A stretch of 11,013 nucleotides of DNA from Bordetella parapertussis (GCA_945871945.1 CAMBXY010000040.1:1-11013), one strand, 5' to 3'. Shown: positions 1 through 7,103, counted from the stretch's first letter. Numbers and translations: made by a program. The notes: generated by a model not told the origin, from the letters alone.

Positions 1-2
1 TG

Positions 3-626
3 ATTTTGGATGCCAACCCCGATGTCACCTCCAAGGGCCCGCTGTTTAAAAAATTCTGGTCTGACAATTACAAAGACATGATTGAATTCAGACCCAACCA
101 CAAGGTTGTGGCGGTCGACGCGAAAACCAACACCCTCAAGTTTGATGCACAAGACAGCGTGCGTGCCAATGTACTCAATGTGCTGCCCGATATGCGGGCC
201 GGCGCTATCGCTATGCAAACGGGTTTGGCCACAGTCAATGCCCGATGGTGCGGCATCAACTACCAAACTTTCGAGTCCTTGGCCGCCAAAGATGTGCATG
301 TGTTGGGCGACGCTATTTTGGCGGCACCCGCTATGCCCAAGTCGGGTCATATGGCCAATTCACATGCCAAAGTGGCCGCCGCTGCGGTGGTGGCACAACT
401 GAGTGGGTTAGAAGTTAACCCTGCACCCTTTCTCACCAACACCTGCTACAGCTATGTCAGCGACAACATGGTGATACACGTGGCGTCAGTGCATCAATTC
501 AATGTGGATGAAAAAACCTACAAAACCGTGCCAGGCTCGGGTGGCGTTTCCGCTGAGGCGAATGCCTTGGAAGCCACTTACGCTTGGAACTGGGCGCAAA
601 ATATTTGGGCTGACAGCTTGCTTTAA
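3..626 (+). CDS. fccB: Flavocytochrome c sulfide dehydrogenase, flavoprotein subunit (5'-truncated by window edge)
   Basis: This is the C-terminal part (about 207 residues) of the FAD subunit that oxidises sulfide in the periplasm and passes electrons to a c-type cytochrome partner (FccA/SoxE type). The reading frame is open to the first base and the TTG at 6 is internal, so the true start lies upstream. Visible are the second FAD-binding segment with its HVLGDAI motif (about residues 98-104, counting the TTG as 1) followed by a Pro/Gly/His-rich stretch, then the family's C-terminal domain (roughly 137-206) ending in aromatic-rich sequence. Cys82, in an RWCGINYQTFES context, fits the second cysteine of the redox-active disulfide known in the Allochromatium enzyme; its partner would be outside the window. 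Another Cys lies at 147. The family assignment comes from motif recognition. A related sulfide:quinone-type or SoxF protein is the main alternative. The gene ends inside the stop of the convergent pyrC'. Confidence 0.85.
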   Translation: MLDANPDVTSKGPLFKKFWSDNYKDMIEFRPNHKVVAVDAKTNTLKFDAQDSVRANVLNVLPDMRAGAIAMQTGLATVNARWCGINYQTFESLAAKDVHVLGDAILAAPAMPKSGHMANSHAKVAAAAVVAQLSGLEVNPAPFLTNTCYSYVSDNMVIHVASVHQFNVDEKTYKTVPGSGGVSAEANALEATYAWNWAQNIWADSLL

Positions 627-630
627 AGCA
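619..630. repeat. Perfect 12-base palindrome carrying two convergent stop codons
   Basis: The bases TGCTTTAAAGCA are a perfect palindrome. The sulfide dehydrogenase gene ends CTT TAA on the plus strand (621-626) and pyrC' ends CTT TAA on the minus strand (628-623), so both proteins finish with Leu-stop on the same element and overlap by four bases. It has no spacer and no U-tract, so I do not call it a terminator. Confidence 0.8.
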
Positions 631-1921
631 TATCGGGCGCTTGGTAGGCCACATGCCCATTGACCAGCGTGGCTTTCACTTGAGCCATCATTTCGCTGCC
701 GCTGAGGTCAAACGCAAAAGGTGTGTGCTTGGAATGACTGCGCAGGTTTTCTGGCAACACTTGCCAACTGGCTTGCGGGTCTAGCACGCAGACATCAGCA
801 TACCCACCCACTTGCAAACGACCTAAACCGGCTTGCCCCAGCAGCGCCGCAGGTGCGCTGGTGATGACTTCAACCGCACGTGTGATGTCTACATGGCTTT
901 GAGCTGCCCACTTTAAACTGGCGCTAAGCAAAAGCTCCAACGCCGTGGCACCGGGTTCGGCTTGGGCAAACGGTAAAGCCTTGGCGTCGCCTTCAACCGG
1001 TGTGTGGTCGGACACCAATACATCGATCGTGCCATCGGCCAAGCCCTGACGCAGGGCTTCACGGTCTCTTTGCTGACGCAAAGGCGGGGTTAAGCGCGCA
1101 CGGGTATCAAAATAGCCCATATCGGCATCGGTGAAATGCAAGTTGTGAATACTGACATCGCAGGTGAGAGGCAAACCTTCGGCTTTGGCAGCACGCACCA
1201 ACTCAACGCCAGCGGCGCTAGAGAGTTTGCTGATGTGAACACGTGTGCCAGTGATTCGCATGAGGTCAATAAAGGTATGCAGGGCAATCGTCTCCGCAGC
1301 CACGGACACGCCACTCAAACCCATGCGGGTTGCCAATGCACCACTGGCCACCACACCTTGGCCTAAAAAGCCGTCTTGGGGTCGCAGCCATACACAAAAT
1401 CCAAAGCTGGCTGCATATTGCATAGCACGCTGCAAACCTTGGGTGTTTTGAACAGTGTGCTCGGCTTGCGTGAAGCCTACGCAACCGGCTTGTGTCAATT
1501 CAACCATGGGACTCAAAGTTTCACCCAACAGACCTCGGGTTAATGCGCCCAAAGGAAACACTTTGGCCAAATGCAAGCGTTCGGCGCGAAACTTCAGCAT
1601 GTCCACCAGTCCTGGCTCATCGAGCACGGGCTGGGTGTCGGGCATACAAACAACGCTGGTAACTCCACCGGCCACTGCCGCGGCCAATTCGCTCTCCAGC
1701 ATGCCCTCATGCGCATGCCCCGGTTCACCCAAGCGTGCGCAGGCGTCAACCAAGCCGGGGATGACCAAGCAATGGCTGGCGTCGATTCGCCTATCGGGAT
1801 GAAAGTCAGAGGAGACCTGCCCTATGCTGACCACCTTGGTGTCTGCAATAGCAAGATCTGCCATGGCATTGAAACCACTTGCAGGGTCAATCAAATGGCC
1901 GTTTTCAATCAAAATCTTCAT
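623..1921 (-). CDS. pyrC': Dihydroorotase-like subunit of aspartate transcarbamoylase (pseudo-dihydroorotase)
   Basis: This 432-residue amidohydrolase-fold protein resembles dihydroorotase but is probably inactive. At the first metal site an active enzyme has a D-x-H-x-H-x-R-E-P-G pattern. Here residues 59-68 read [10 protein letters not shown], so both histidines (now Cys61 and Arg63) and the following Arg (now Gly65) are lost. The later metal-site residues His229, His259 and Asp305 (in SDHTPV) remain. Loss of the HxH pair is the established mark of PyrC' proteins that scaffold a dodecameric aspartate transcarbamoylase with PyrB in Pseudomonas and relatives. A separate active pyrC is then expected elsewhere in the genome. 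The ATG overlaps the pyrB stop (ATGA, 1918-1921), so translation is probably coupled, and a GGGGA sequence sits 7 bases upstream. It is the last gene of the yqgE-ruvX-pyrR-pyrB-pyrC' operon. Length is normal for the family. Confidence 0.9.
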   Translation of the reverse strand: MKILIENGHLIDPASGFNAMADLAIADTKVVSIGQVSSDFHPDRRIDASHCLVIPGLVDACARLGEPGHAHEGMLESELAAAVAGGVTSVVCMPDTQPVLDEPGLVDMLKFRAERLHLAKVFPLGALTRGLLGETLSPMVELTQAGCVGFTQAEHTVQNTQGLQRAMQYAASFGFCVWLRPQDGFLGQGVVASGALATRMGLSGVSVAAETIALHTFIDLMRITGTRVHISKLSSAAGVELVRAAKAEGLPLTCDVSIHNLHFTDADMGYFDTRARLTPPLRQQRDREALRQGLADGTIDVLVSDHTPVEGDAKALPFAQAEPGATALELLLSASLKWAAQSHVDITRAVEVITSAPAALLGQAGLGRLQVGGYADVCVLDPQASWQVLPENLRSHSKHTPFAFDLSGSEMMAQVKATLVNGHVAYQAPDML

Positions 1922-2880
1922 GCATCATTCCCCGCGACGATAGACATGACCGCCATGCGAACCGCAATACCAAAAGTCACCTGATTGAGAATCACGCTTT
2001 GCGGCCCATCGACCACAGCCGATTCAATTTCAACACCTCGGTTGATGGGCCCAGGGTGCATCACGATGGCGTCAGGTTTGGCCGCCTGCAAACGCGAAGT
2101 GGTCAAGCCGAAATTTTTAAAATACTCTTGACTAGAGGGAAGCAAAGCACCACTCATGCGTTCGTTTTGCAAGCGTAAAGCTATCACCACATCACAGTCA
2201 CGAATGCCTTCATCAAGGTCGTGGAAAACTTTGACGCCCAACTGAGAAAGATCTGAGGGAATCAATGTACGCGGGCCCACCACCCTAACTTCTGCACACC
2301 CCAAGGTGGTGAAAGCGTGTATGTCTGAACGCGCCACCCGCGAGTGCAAAACATCGCCCACAATGGCCACGCGAAGATTTGAAAAATCTTTTTTAAAGTG
2401 GCGAATGGTGTAGGCGTCCAACAAGCCTTGGGTTGGATGGGCATGCCGCCCGTCACCTGCATTGATGACGTGCACATGGGGTGCCACATGTTGGGCAATC
2501 AAATAAGGCGCGCCCGATTCGCTGTGGCGAACCACAAAAATATCGGCGGCCATCGCACTCAGGTTGGCAACCGTGTCAAGCAAGGTTTCGCCCTTGCTGG
2601 CAGATGACCTGGCAATATCTAAATTGAACACATCGGCGCTGAGGCGTTTGGCGGCAATTTCAAAAGTGGTGCGGGTACGCGTGCTGTTTTCGAAAAAAAG
2701 ATTGAACACCGACTTGCCGCGCAGCAGGGGAACTTTTTTGACATCGCGGTCACTGACCGACACAAACTGGGTTGCGGTATCCAAAATATGCATCAGCATG
2801 TCACGCGACAAACCCTCGGTGGACAACAAATGGATGAGCTCACCGTTTTTATTCAGCTGGGGATTGCGCTTATAGAGCAT
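1918..2880 (-). CDS. pyrB: Aspartate carbamoyltransferase catalytic subunit
   Basis: PyrB condenses carbamoyl phosphate with aspartate to carbamoyl aspartate, the first committed step of pyrimidine synthesis, in the cytoplasm. The 320-residue protein has the carbamoyl-phosphate motif STRTRTTFE at 66-74, a mobile-loop lysine at 96 in [16 protein letters not shown] at 148-156, and the aspartate-side motifs LRLQNER (235-241) and HPGPINRG (275-282). All look intact. About 20 residues precede the first family-typical helix, as in PyrB proteins that assemble with a dihydroorotase-like partner. No regulatory pyrI gene follows; instead pyrC' overlaps the stop by four bases. The start lies 3 bases after the pyrR stop, with a good ribosome site (GGAAGG) inside the pyrR end. 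Confidence is high. Confidence 0.96.
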   Translation of the reverse strand: MLYKRNPQLNKNGELIHLLSTEGLSRDMLMHILDTATQFVSVSDRDVKKVPLLRGKSVFNLFFENSTRTRTTFEIAAKRLSADVFNLDIARSSASKGETLLDTVANLSAMAADIFVVRHSESGAPYLIAQHVAPHVHVINAGDGRHAHPTQGLLDAYTIRHFKKDFSNLRVAIVGDVLHSRVARSDIHAFTTLGCAEVRVVGPRTLIPSDLSQLGVKVFHDLDEGIRDCDVVIALRLQNERMSGALLPSSQEYFKNFGLTTSRLQAAKPDAIVMHPGPINRGVEIESAVVDGPQSVILNQVTFGIAVRMAVMSIVAGNDA

Positions 2881-2883
2881 GGG

Positions 2884-3384
2884 CTAGCCTTCCAATGAAA
2901 ACGCGAATTGGCCTTGATCGTCACGCGTCAAGCGCAAGGTCTGTGTGGGGGGCAGGTTCAAGCGCACACCCGCCACATCGGCCTGAATGGGCAACTCTCG
3001 CCCGCCACGGTCTGCCAATACCGCCAGATGAATGGCTTGCGGGCGACCGTAATCAAACAACTCATTCACCACAGCGCGTATGGTGCGCCCCGTGAAAAGC
3101 ACATCGTCAATCAGCCAAATCACTGCGCCCTCAACTTCAAAAGGTAATTTGGTGGCCACACTGCCAGCCATTCCGCGCTTGGAAAAATCATCTCTGTGCA
3201 AAGAAGAAGAAACCACGCCCAAGGGATTTTTTCTTAGCAAGTCATGCTGCAAGCGTTCGGCCAGCCAAGCCCCGCCGGTGGTGATGCCCACCAAATGCGC
3301 CTCGGGCGAAAGAGCGACTTGCAATGCGTCTAAGAGCTGGCGGTACAAAGTTTCTGCATCCAGGCTTGAGAGTGCGTTGTTCAT
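2884..3384 (-). CDS. pyrR: PyrR-type bifunctional pyrimidine regulator / uracil phosphoribosyltransferase
   Basis: This is a type I phosphoribosyltransferase of 166 residues. The PRPP-binding loop DDVLFTGRT lies at 93-101, and the LHRDDFSKRG segment (62-71) and LADRGGRELP segment (123-132) are typical of PyrR. In low-GC Gram-positives PyrR binds pyr mRNA and attenuates the operon; in proteobacteria its regulatory role is less clear. I see no attenuator ahead of it, since the genes here overlap. The usual GIxTRG stretch reads GITTGG at 33-38, so an arginine conserved in many homologues is absent; the Gly form is what I expect in betaproteobacteria. The open frame extends 13 codons upstream to 3423, but the ATG at 3384 overlaps the ruvX stop (ATGA, 3381-3384) and begins the family-like sequence, so I start there. 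Confidence 0.88.
   Translation of the reverse strand: MNNALSSLDAETLYRQLLDALQVALSPEAHLVGITTGGAWLAERLQHDLLRKNPLGVVSSSLHRDDFSKRGMAGSVATKLPFEVEGAVIWLIDDVLFTGRTIRAVVNELFDYGRPQAIHLAVLADRGGRELPIQADVAGVRLNLPPTQTLRLTRDDQGQFAFSLEG
2888..2893 (-). promoter_or_regulatory. Ribosome-binding site for pyrB
   Basis: GGAAGG on the minus strand lies 7 bases before the pyrB ATG and inside the last codons of pyrR. It is one of the few clear Shine-Dalgarno sequences in the window and fixes the pyrB start. Confidence 0.65.
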
Positions 3385-3800
3385 GAGGTCAGGCTTCGCA
3401 AAAATTGATCCAAGATGATGCAAGCAGATGCGGCATCTATATCCACCGCAGCTTGGCTGCGTGCTTCGGTGGTCGAGTAGCGTTCATCGACTTCAAAAAC
3501 AGCTAAGCCAAAACGAGCGCGCAGTTGGCGGGCAAATTTTTGTGCTTTCAAGGTATTTTCATGCGCAGCACCATCAGGGTGATAAGGCACACCCACCACC
3601 AAGGCCTCGGGCTCCCACTGCTCTATATGCTTGGCAATGGCTACCCAACGAGCTTCGCCCCCGCCCAGCACCGTGCCCTGCGGTTGGGCCTGTCCCAGCA
3701 TTCGCGAGGCATAGGCCACGCCAGTGCGTTGCTGTCCAAAATCAAAAGCCAAAAAAGATTGCAACTCGGTTGCTGCGGCTTGGGGGACCGCCAGACTCAT
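3381..3800 (-). CDS. ruvX: Putative pre-16S rRNA nuclease / Holliday junction resolvase-like YqgF
   Basis: This 139-residue RNase H-fold protein of the YqgF/RuvX family is implicated in maturing the 5' end of 16S rRNA and, by fold, compared with Holliday junction resolvases. The acidic active-site set is complete: Asp20 in FLAFDFGQQRTG, Glu106 in VDERYST, and Asp122 in IDAASA. The VVGVPYHPDG strand (68-77) is also typical. The frame is open another 55 codons upstream, but that segment is the antisense-like extension over yqgE. The ATG at 3800 overlaps the yqgE stop (ATGA, 3797-3800) and gives the family's usual length. The stop in turn overlaps the pyrR start. yqgE-yqgF adjacency is widespread in proteobacteria, and the link to pyr genes is typical of beta- and some gammaproteobacteria. 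Confidence 0.92.
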   Translation of the reverse strand: MSLAVPQAAATELQSFLAFDFGQQRTGVAYASRMLGQAQPQGTVLGGGEARWVAIAKHIEQWEPEALVVGVPYHPDGAAHENTLKAQKFARQLRARFGLAVFEVDERYSTTEARSQAAVDIDAASACIILDQFLRSLTS

Positions 3801-4402
3801 GCGTGACCAGCCTGAGGCGAGAGCATCCACGCTTGCAAACCCAAGAGCGCCAATGCGCGGTCGTAGCGCTGCTCGATAGGGGTATCGAAAATCACCTGCG
3901 GATCGGCTTGCACAGTCAGCCAACTGTTTTCTCCCAGCTCGGACTCCAACTGCCCTTGTGCCCATGCCGAATAGCCCAGCGTGATCAATACACGTTTGGG
4001 ACCAGCACCAGTAGACAAGGCCTCAAGCACATCCTTGGACGTGGTCATCTCTAACCCACCGGGGATGGACAAAGTAGAAGCGTAAGCGCTCTCATTGCTG
4101 TCGCTGCCATGAGGCGCATCAGACAATGGCTCGTGCAACACAAAGCCGCGCTCGGTATGCACAGGACCGCCTTGAAAAACGGGGATTTCTATCAAATCGG
4201 TGCGGCCTAAATTGAGCTCTACTTTTTCAAAAAGATCCAGCATTTTCAAGTTGCTGGGTTTGTTGATAATCAAGCCCAAAGCGCCTCGGTCGCTGTGCTC
4301 ACACATATAAACTACGCTGCGACTGAATGATTCGTCCATCAAACCGGGCATGGCAATCAAAAAGTGATGCGTGAGGTTGATAGGCGCAGAATCGAATGTC
4401 AT
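3797..4402 (-). CDS. yqgE: YqgE/AlgH family protein (DUF179)
   Basis: This 201-residue cytoplasmic protein belongs to the YqgE/AlgH family, whose biochemical role is unknown; the AlgH name comes from an alginate-regulation phenotype in Pseudomonas. Typical segments are FLIAMPG (14-20), GLIINKPS (43-50), GGPV with GFVLH (78-90) and GYSAWAQGQLE (143-153). No signal peptide or membrane segment is seen. It is the first gene of the operon leading to ruvX, pyrR, pyrB and pyrC'. Its start faces the photolyase start across 21 bases, so the operon promoter must lie largely inside phrB. I see no Shine-Dalgarno before the ATG. An insertion-like, Asp/Ser-rich stretch around 94-106 looks like a flexible loop. 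Confidence 0.93.
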   Translation of the reverse strand: MTFDSAPINLTHHFLIAMPGLMDESFSRSVVYMCEHSDRGALGLIINKPSNLKMLDLFEKVELNLGRTDLIEIPVFQGGPVHTERGFVLHEPLSDAPHGSDSNESAYASTLSIPGGLEMTTSKDVLEALSTGAGPKRVLITLGYSAWAQGQLESELGENSWLTVQADPQVIFDTPIEQRYDRALALLGLQAWMLSPQAGHA

Positions 4403-4408
4403 GAAACT

Positions 4409-4437
4409 ATTTTAAGGCTGAAGATGAAACCTGCCCC
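4409..4437 (-). promoter_or_regulatory. Possible yqgE operon promoter
   Basis: On the minus strand TAAAAT (4414-4409) matches the -10 consensus in 5 of 6 bases, and GGGGCA (4437-4432) is a poor -35 at 17-base spacing. Transcription would start at about the yqgE ATG, giving a leaderless or nearly leaderless message, which agrees with the missing ribosome site. It is a weak consensus match only. Confidence 0.22.
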
Positions 4438-5908
4438 ATCCGAGCGTTTTGACCGATCGCTAATGTGGTTTAGACGCGATTTACGCTCAGCTGACCATAC
4501 CGCCTTGCACCACGCATTGCTGCAAAGCAAACAGGTGTTTTGTACATTTGTTTTTGACGACCATATTCTCAAATCCCTGCCACGCCACGACCGGCGGGTA
4601 GCCTTTATTCACAGCAGTTTGATCGATTTAGACCAACACCTTCGTGCACTGTCGGCACAGTCCGAGGCGGTGCTGGAGGTCCGTCACGGCGAACCCATGG
4701 CGTGTCTGGTGGAGCTGGCCAAGGCCCTTGGGGTTCAAGCGGTATTTGCCAACCATGATGACGAGCCCTATGCCCTCCAGCGCGACGCTGAGATGAAAGG
4801 CGCTCTGGCCAACCAAGGTATTGCCTTTGTGAGCTTCAAAGACCATGTGGTCTTCGAGCGCAGTGAAATCCTCACCCAAAACAACCAACCTTATGGGGTT
4901 TTCACGCCTTACAAAAATAATTGGCTGAAAAAAATAACGCCTGCCGATTTAAAAGAAAAAACAGTCACGCCCAGCTCAGGACAACTGGCAAGCATGCCTG
5001 CCCACTTGCGCAAAACCATGCCCAGCCTTGAAGAGCTTGGTTTTGAGTCGGTAGATTGGCAAGCACTGCATATTCAGCCTGGCAGCACGGGCGCAGATGT
5101 TTTGGTCAATGATTTTGCCAAGCGTATGAGTGACTATCAGCAAACGCGTGACTTTCCCAGCGTCAAAGGCCCCAGCTACCTCAGCGTGCATTTGCGCTTT
5201 GGCACAGTGTCTGTTCGGCGCTTGGCTCGCTTGGCTTATCCCTTGGCTATGAAGTCAGACGCGGGCGCGCAGACTTGGTTGGGCGAGTTGATTTGGCGAG
5301 ATTTTTACCACCAAATATTGCACCACCACCCGCGGGTTGTGACCCAAGCTTTCAAACCGGCTTATGACGCGATTGTGTGGGAGTCGGGCAAAGCGGCCAA
5401 ACAGCTATTTGCAGCTTGGTGCGAAGGACGCACGGGCTACCCTTTGGTTGACGCAGCCATGGCTCAAATCAACCAAACCGGCTATATGCACAATCGATTA
5501 CGCATGGTTGTCGCGAGTTTTTTAGTCAAGGATTTGGGTATCGACTGGCGCTGGGGCGAGAAGTATTTCGCCGAGCATTTGATCGACTTTGATTTGGCCG
5601 CCAACAATGGTGGTTGGCAGTGGGCCAGCTCCAGCGGTTGCGATGCGCAACCCTATTTCAGAATTTTTAACCCCATCAGCCAAAGTGAAAAATTTGATCC
5701 TCAGGGTAAATTTATTCGACGCTATCTTCCCCAACTTGCAGCCTTGCCCAACGACGCGATTCATGCGCCATGGCTGGCCAAGCCTTTGGTCCTAGAGGCC
5801 GCCGGCGTCAAGCTGGGAGAAAGTTATCCGCTGCCCATGGTTGACCATGCTGGGGCTAGGCTCAAGACCCTGATGCGCTACAGCGTTGTGAAAACCAAAA
5901 CCGACTAA
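4424..5908 (+). CDS. phrB: Class I deoxyribodipyrimidine photolyase
   Basis: This 494-residue flavoenzyme uses blue light to split cyclobutane pyrimidine dimers in DNA. The N-terminal antenna domain starts with LMWFRRDLR (13-21) and runs to about 140. The FAD/catalytic domain covers about 215-490, with WLGELIWRDFY (285-295, including Glu288), GYPLVDAAM (338-346), MHNRLRM (355-361) and NNGGWQW (394-400). By comparison with the E. coli enzyme, the electron-transfer tryptophans correspond to Trp319, Trp375 and Trp398. The usual TGTDA stretch reads SGCDA here (404-408). The frame is open from 4364, but that would overlap yqgE head to head. The ATG at 4424 has AAGG 6 bases upstream and places LMWFRRDLR at the usual distance from the start. 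It could be a cryptochrome-like homologue, but the motifs favour a working CPD photolyase. Confidence 0.95.
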   Translation: MKPAPSERFDRSLMWFRRDLRSADHTALHHALLQSKQVFCTFVFDDHILKSLPRHDRRVAFIHSSLIDLDQHLRALSAQSEAVLEVRHGEPMACLVELAKALGVQAVFANHDDEPYALQRDAEMKGALANQGIAFVSFKDHVVFERSEILTQNNQPYGVFTPYKNNWLKKITPADLKEKTVTPSSGQLASMPAHLRKTMPSLEELGFESVDWQALHIQPGSTGADVLVNDFAKRMSDYQQTRDFPSVKGPSYLSVHLRFGTVSVRRLARLAYPLAMKSDAGAQTWLGELIWRDFYHQILHHHPRVVTQAFKPAYDAIVWESGKAAKQLFAAWCEGRTGYPLVDAAMAQINQTGYMHNRLRMVVASFLVKDLGIDWRWGEKYFAEHLIDFDLAANNGGWQWASSSGCDAQPYFRIFNPISQSEKFDPQGKFIRRYLPQLAALPNDAIHAPWLAKPLVLEAAGVKLGESYPLPMVDHAGARLKTLMRYSVVKTKTD

Positions 5909-5928
5909 ACCCCTTGCAGTGAGCGGCT

Positions 5929-6102
5929 TTAGATTTGAACCATTTCAAAATCTTCTTTACGCGCACCGCATTCAGGACAGGTCCAGTTCATGGGCACTTG
6001 CTCCCAAGGCGTTCCAGCCGCAATTCCCTCCTCAGGTGCACCCGCAGCTTCGTCATAAATCCATCCACAAATTAAGCACATCCAAGTCTTGCTCACAGTC
6101 AT
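5929..6102 (-). CDS. Rubredoxin
   Basis: This 57-residue one-iron redox protein has the complete Fe(SCys)4 ligand set in two CxxCG knuckles: Cys9 and Cys12 (CLICG) and Cys42 and Cys45 (CPECG). Family aromatic residues are present at Trp7, Tyr16, Trp33 and Trp40. It carries single electrons in the cytoplasm; the partner is not evident here. A TTG three codons upstream (6111) is open, but the ATG at 6102 has GAAAG just before it and gives the normal rubredoxin length. It is convergent with phrB, 20 bases away, and divergent from the ThiD-like gene. A rubredoxin next to a thiD-like gene and hemL is an arrangement I recall from other betaproteobacteria, which hints at a conserved but unexplained association. 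Confidence 0.94.
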   Translation of the reverse strand: MTVSKTWMCLICGWIYDEAAGAPEEGIAAGTPWEQVPMNWTCPECGARKEDFEMVQI

Positions 6103-6173
6103 ATCTTTCAAATAAATCGATTAAATCCCGCTAAAGCGGTGGCATAGAATGAAACAGATTCTATAGATCGCAA
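6103..6173. promoter_or_regulatory. Divergent rubredoxin / thiD-like control region
   Basis: This 71-base gap separates two divergent starts and must hold at least part of both promoters. It contains two inverted repeats: CCGCT-AA-AGCGG (6128-6139) and ATAGAAT-7 bases-ATTCTAT (6144-6164). The second carries TAGAAT, a 5-of-6 match to -10, on each strand. For the plus strand TTAAAT (6121-6126) lies 18 bases upstream of TAGAAT (6145-6150). I found no good -35 for the minus strand. Neither gene has a strong ribosome site here. Which repeat binds a regulator, if any, cannot be read from the sequence. Confidence 0.35.
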
Positions 6174-7103
6174 ATGAACACTCCCACCCCCCTGCCCGAC
6201 GAAGGCCAATCTCCGGAAATGGCGCATCCTTGCGTGTTGTGTTTCAACTCGAATGACCCCAGTGGCGCTGGCGGCTTGACGGCAGATATTTTGGCCATGT
6301 CTTCTGTAGGCGCACATGTATTGGCCATCTGCACTGGCAGTTATGTGCGCGACACGGCCGAGGTTTTTGACCATGCGACTGTGGAGGATGAGACGGTGGA
6401 TGAGCAGGCGCGCACCATCTTGGAAGACATAGCTGTTCAAGTCATCAAGATTGGCTTTTGTGGTTCACCCGATGTTTTGTCGACAGTGGCAGAAATCTGC
6501 GCCGACTATGCAGATGTGCCGGTGGTCGCTTACATGCCAAGTCTGTCTTGGTGGCAAGACGACCCCATTGACGATTACCAAGATGCTTTCATGGAACTGG
6601 TCCTGCCGCAGACCACGGTTTTGGTGGGTAACCACAGCACGCTGTGGCGTTGGTTGTTGCCCGATTGGGGCAGCGATCGAACGCCCAGTGCCAGAGATTT
6701 GGCCAAAGCGGCGGCCGAGAAAGGTGTGCCCTACACCTTTGTCACCGGCATGCCGCAAACTGGCGGCCAGCATTTGGAAAATGCCTTGGCTACGCCTTTG
6801 AATGTGATGGTCAGCGAAACCATCGAGCGCTTCGATGCCGTCTTCACAGGAACTGGCGACACCTTGAGTGCAGCCTTGGCAGGCTTGCTTGCCATGGGAG
6901 ATGATTTGGAGGCTGCTGCGGGTGAAGCCTTGGGCTACCTGGATGGCAGCTTAGACGCGGGCTTTCGCCCTGGCATGGGACACGCGGTTGCAGACCGCTT
7001 GTTTTGGGCACACAGCATCGATGACAACAGCGAATTTGAGGATGATGACGCTGCGGCCACAGCCGAGGACTTTTCTTTACCGGCCCATCAAACCCGACAT
7101 TAA
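6174..7103 (+). CDS. Divergent ThiD-like (hydroxymethylpyrimidine/phosphomethylpyrimidine) kinase, substrate uncertain
   Basis: This 309-residue protein belongs to the ribokinase-fold kinases most similar to ThiD, which phosphorylates the thiamine pyrimidine precursor. It keeps the N-terminal NDPSGAGGLTADI (27-39), the VIKIGFCGS segment (90-98) and the phosphate-binding GTGDTLSAAL (226-235). It departs from canonical ThiD: the GTGCT signature has Asp229 in place of Cys, the usual DPVM strand reads AYMPSL (119-124), and the TPNxxEA stretch is replaced around VGNHSTLWRW (151-160). The tail (about 282-300) is strongly acidic with repeated Asp/Glu. Asp at that site is the catalytic base in other family members such as pyridoxal kinases, so activity is plausible but the substrate is open. 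The frame ends 20 bases before hemL, so the two are probably co-transcribed. I leave the symbol blank for this reason. Confidence 0.85.
   Translation: MNTPTPLPDEGQSPEMAHPCVLCFNSNDPSGAGGLTADILAMSSVGAHVLAICTGSYVRDTAEVFDHATVEDETVDEQARTILEDIAVQVIKIGFCGSPDVLSTVAEICADYADVPVVAYMPSLSWWQDDPIDDYQDAFMELVLPQTTVLVGNHSTLWRWLLPDWGSDRTPSARDLAKAAAEKGVPYTFVTGMPQTGGQHLENALATPLNVMVSETIERFDAVFTGTGDTLSAALAGLLAMGDDLEAAAGEALGYLDGSLDAGFRPGMGHAVADRLFWAHSIDDNSEFEDDDAAATAEDFSLPAHQTRH

Noticed and set aside
1571..1984. 137-codon open frame on the plus strand opposite pyrC' and the pyrB end
   Set aside because: It lies antisense to two well-supported genes, shows no recognisable motifs and no ribosome site.
3428..4054. 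208-codon open frame on the plus strand opposite ruvX and yqgE
   Set aside because: Composition is that of an antisense shadow (rich in Arg, Pro, His, Gln) and both genes beneath it have intact catalytic or family motifs.
4364..4423. Longer N-terminus for the photolyase
   Set aside because: The added 20 residues overlap the yqgE start antisense, have no photolyase similarity, and the ATG at 4424 has a nearby AAGG.
6108..6440. 110-codon minus-strand open frame that could extend rubredoxin transcription upstream
   Set aside because: It is antisense to the N-terminal motifs of the ThiD-like kinase and spans the divergent promoter gap.
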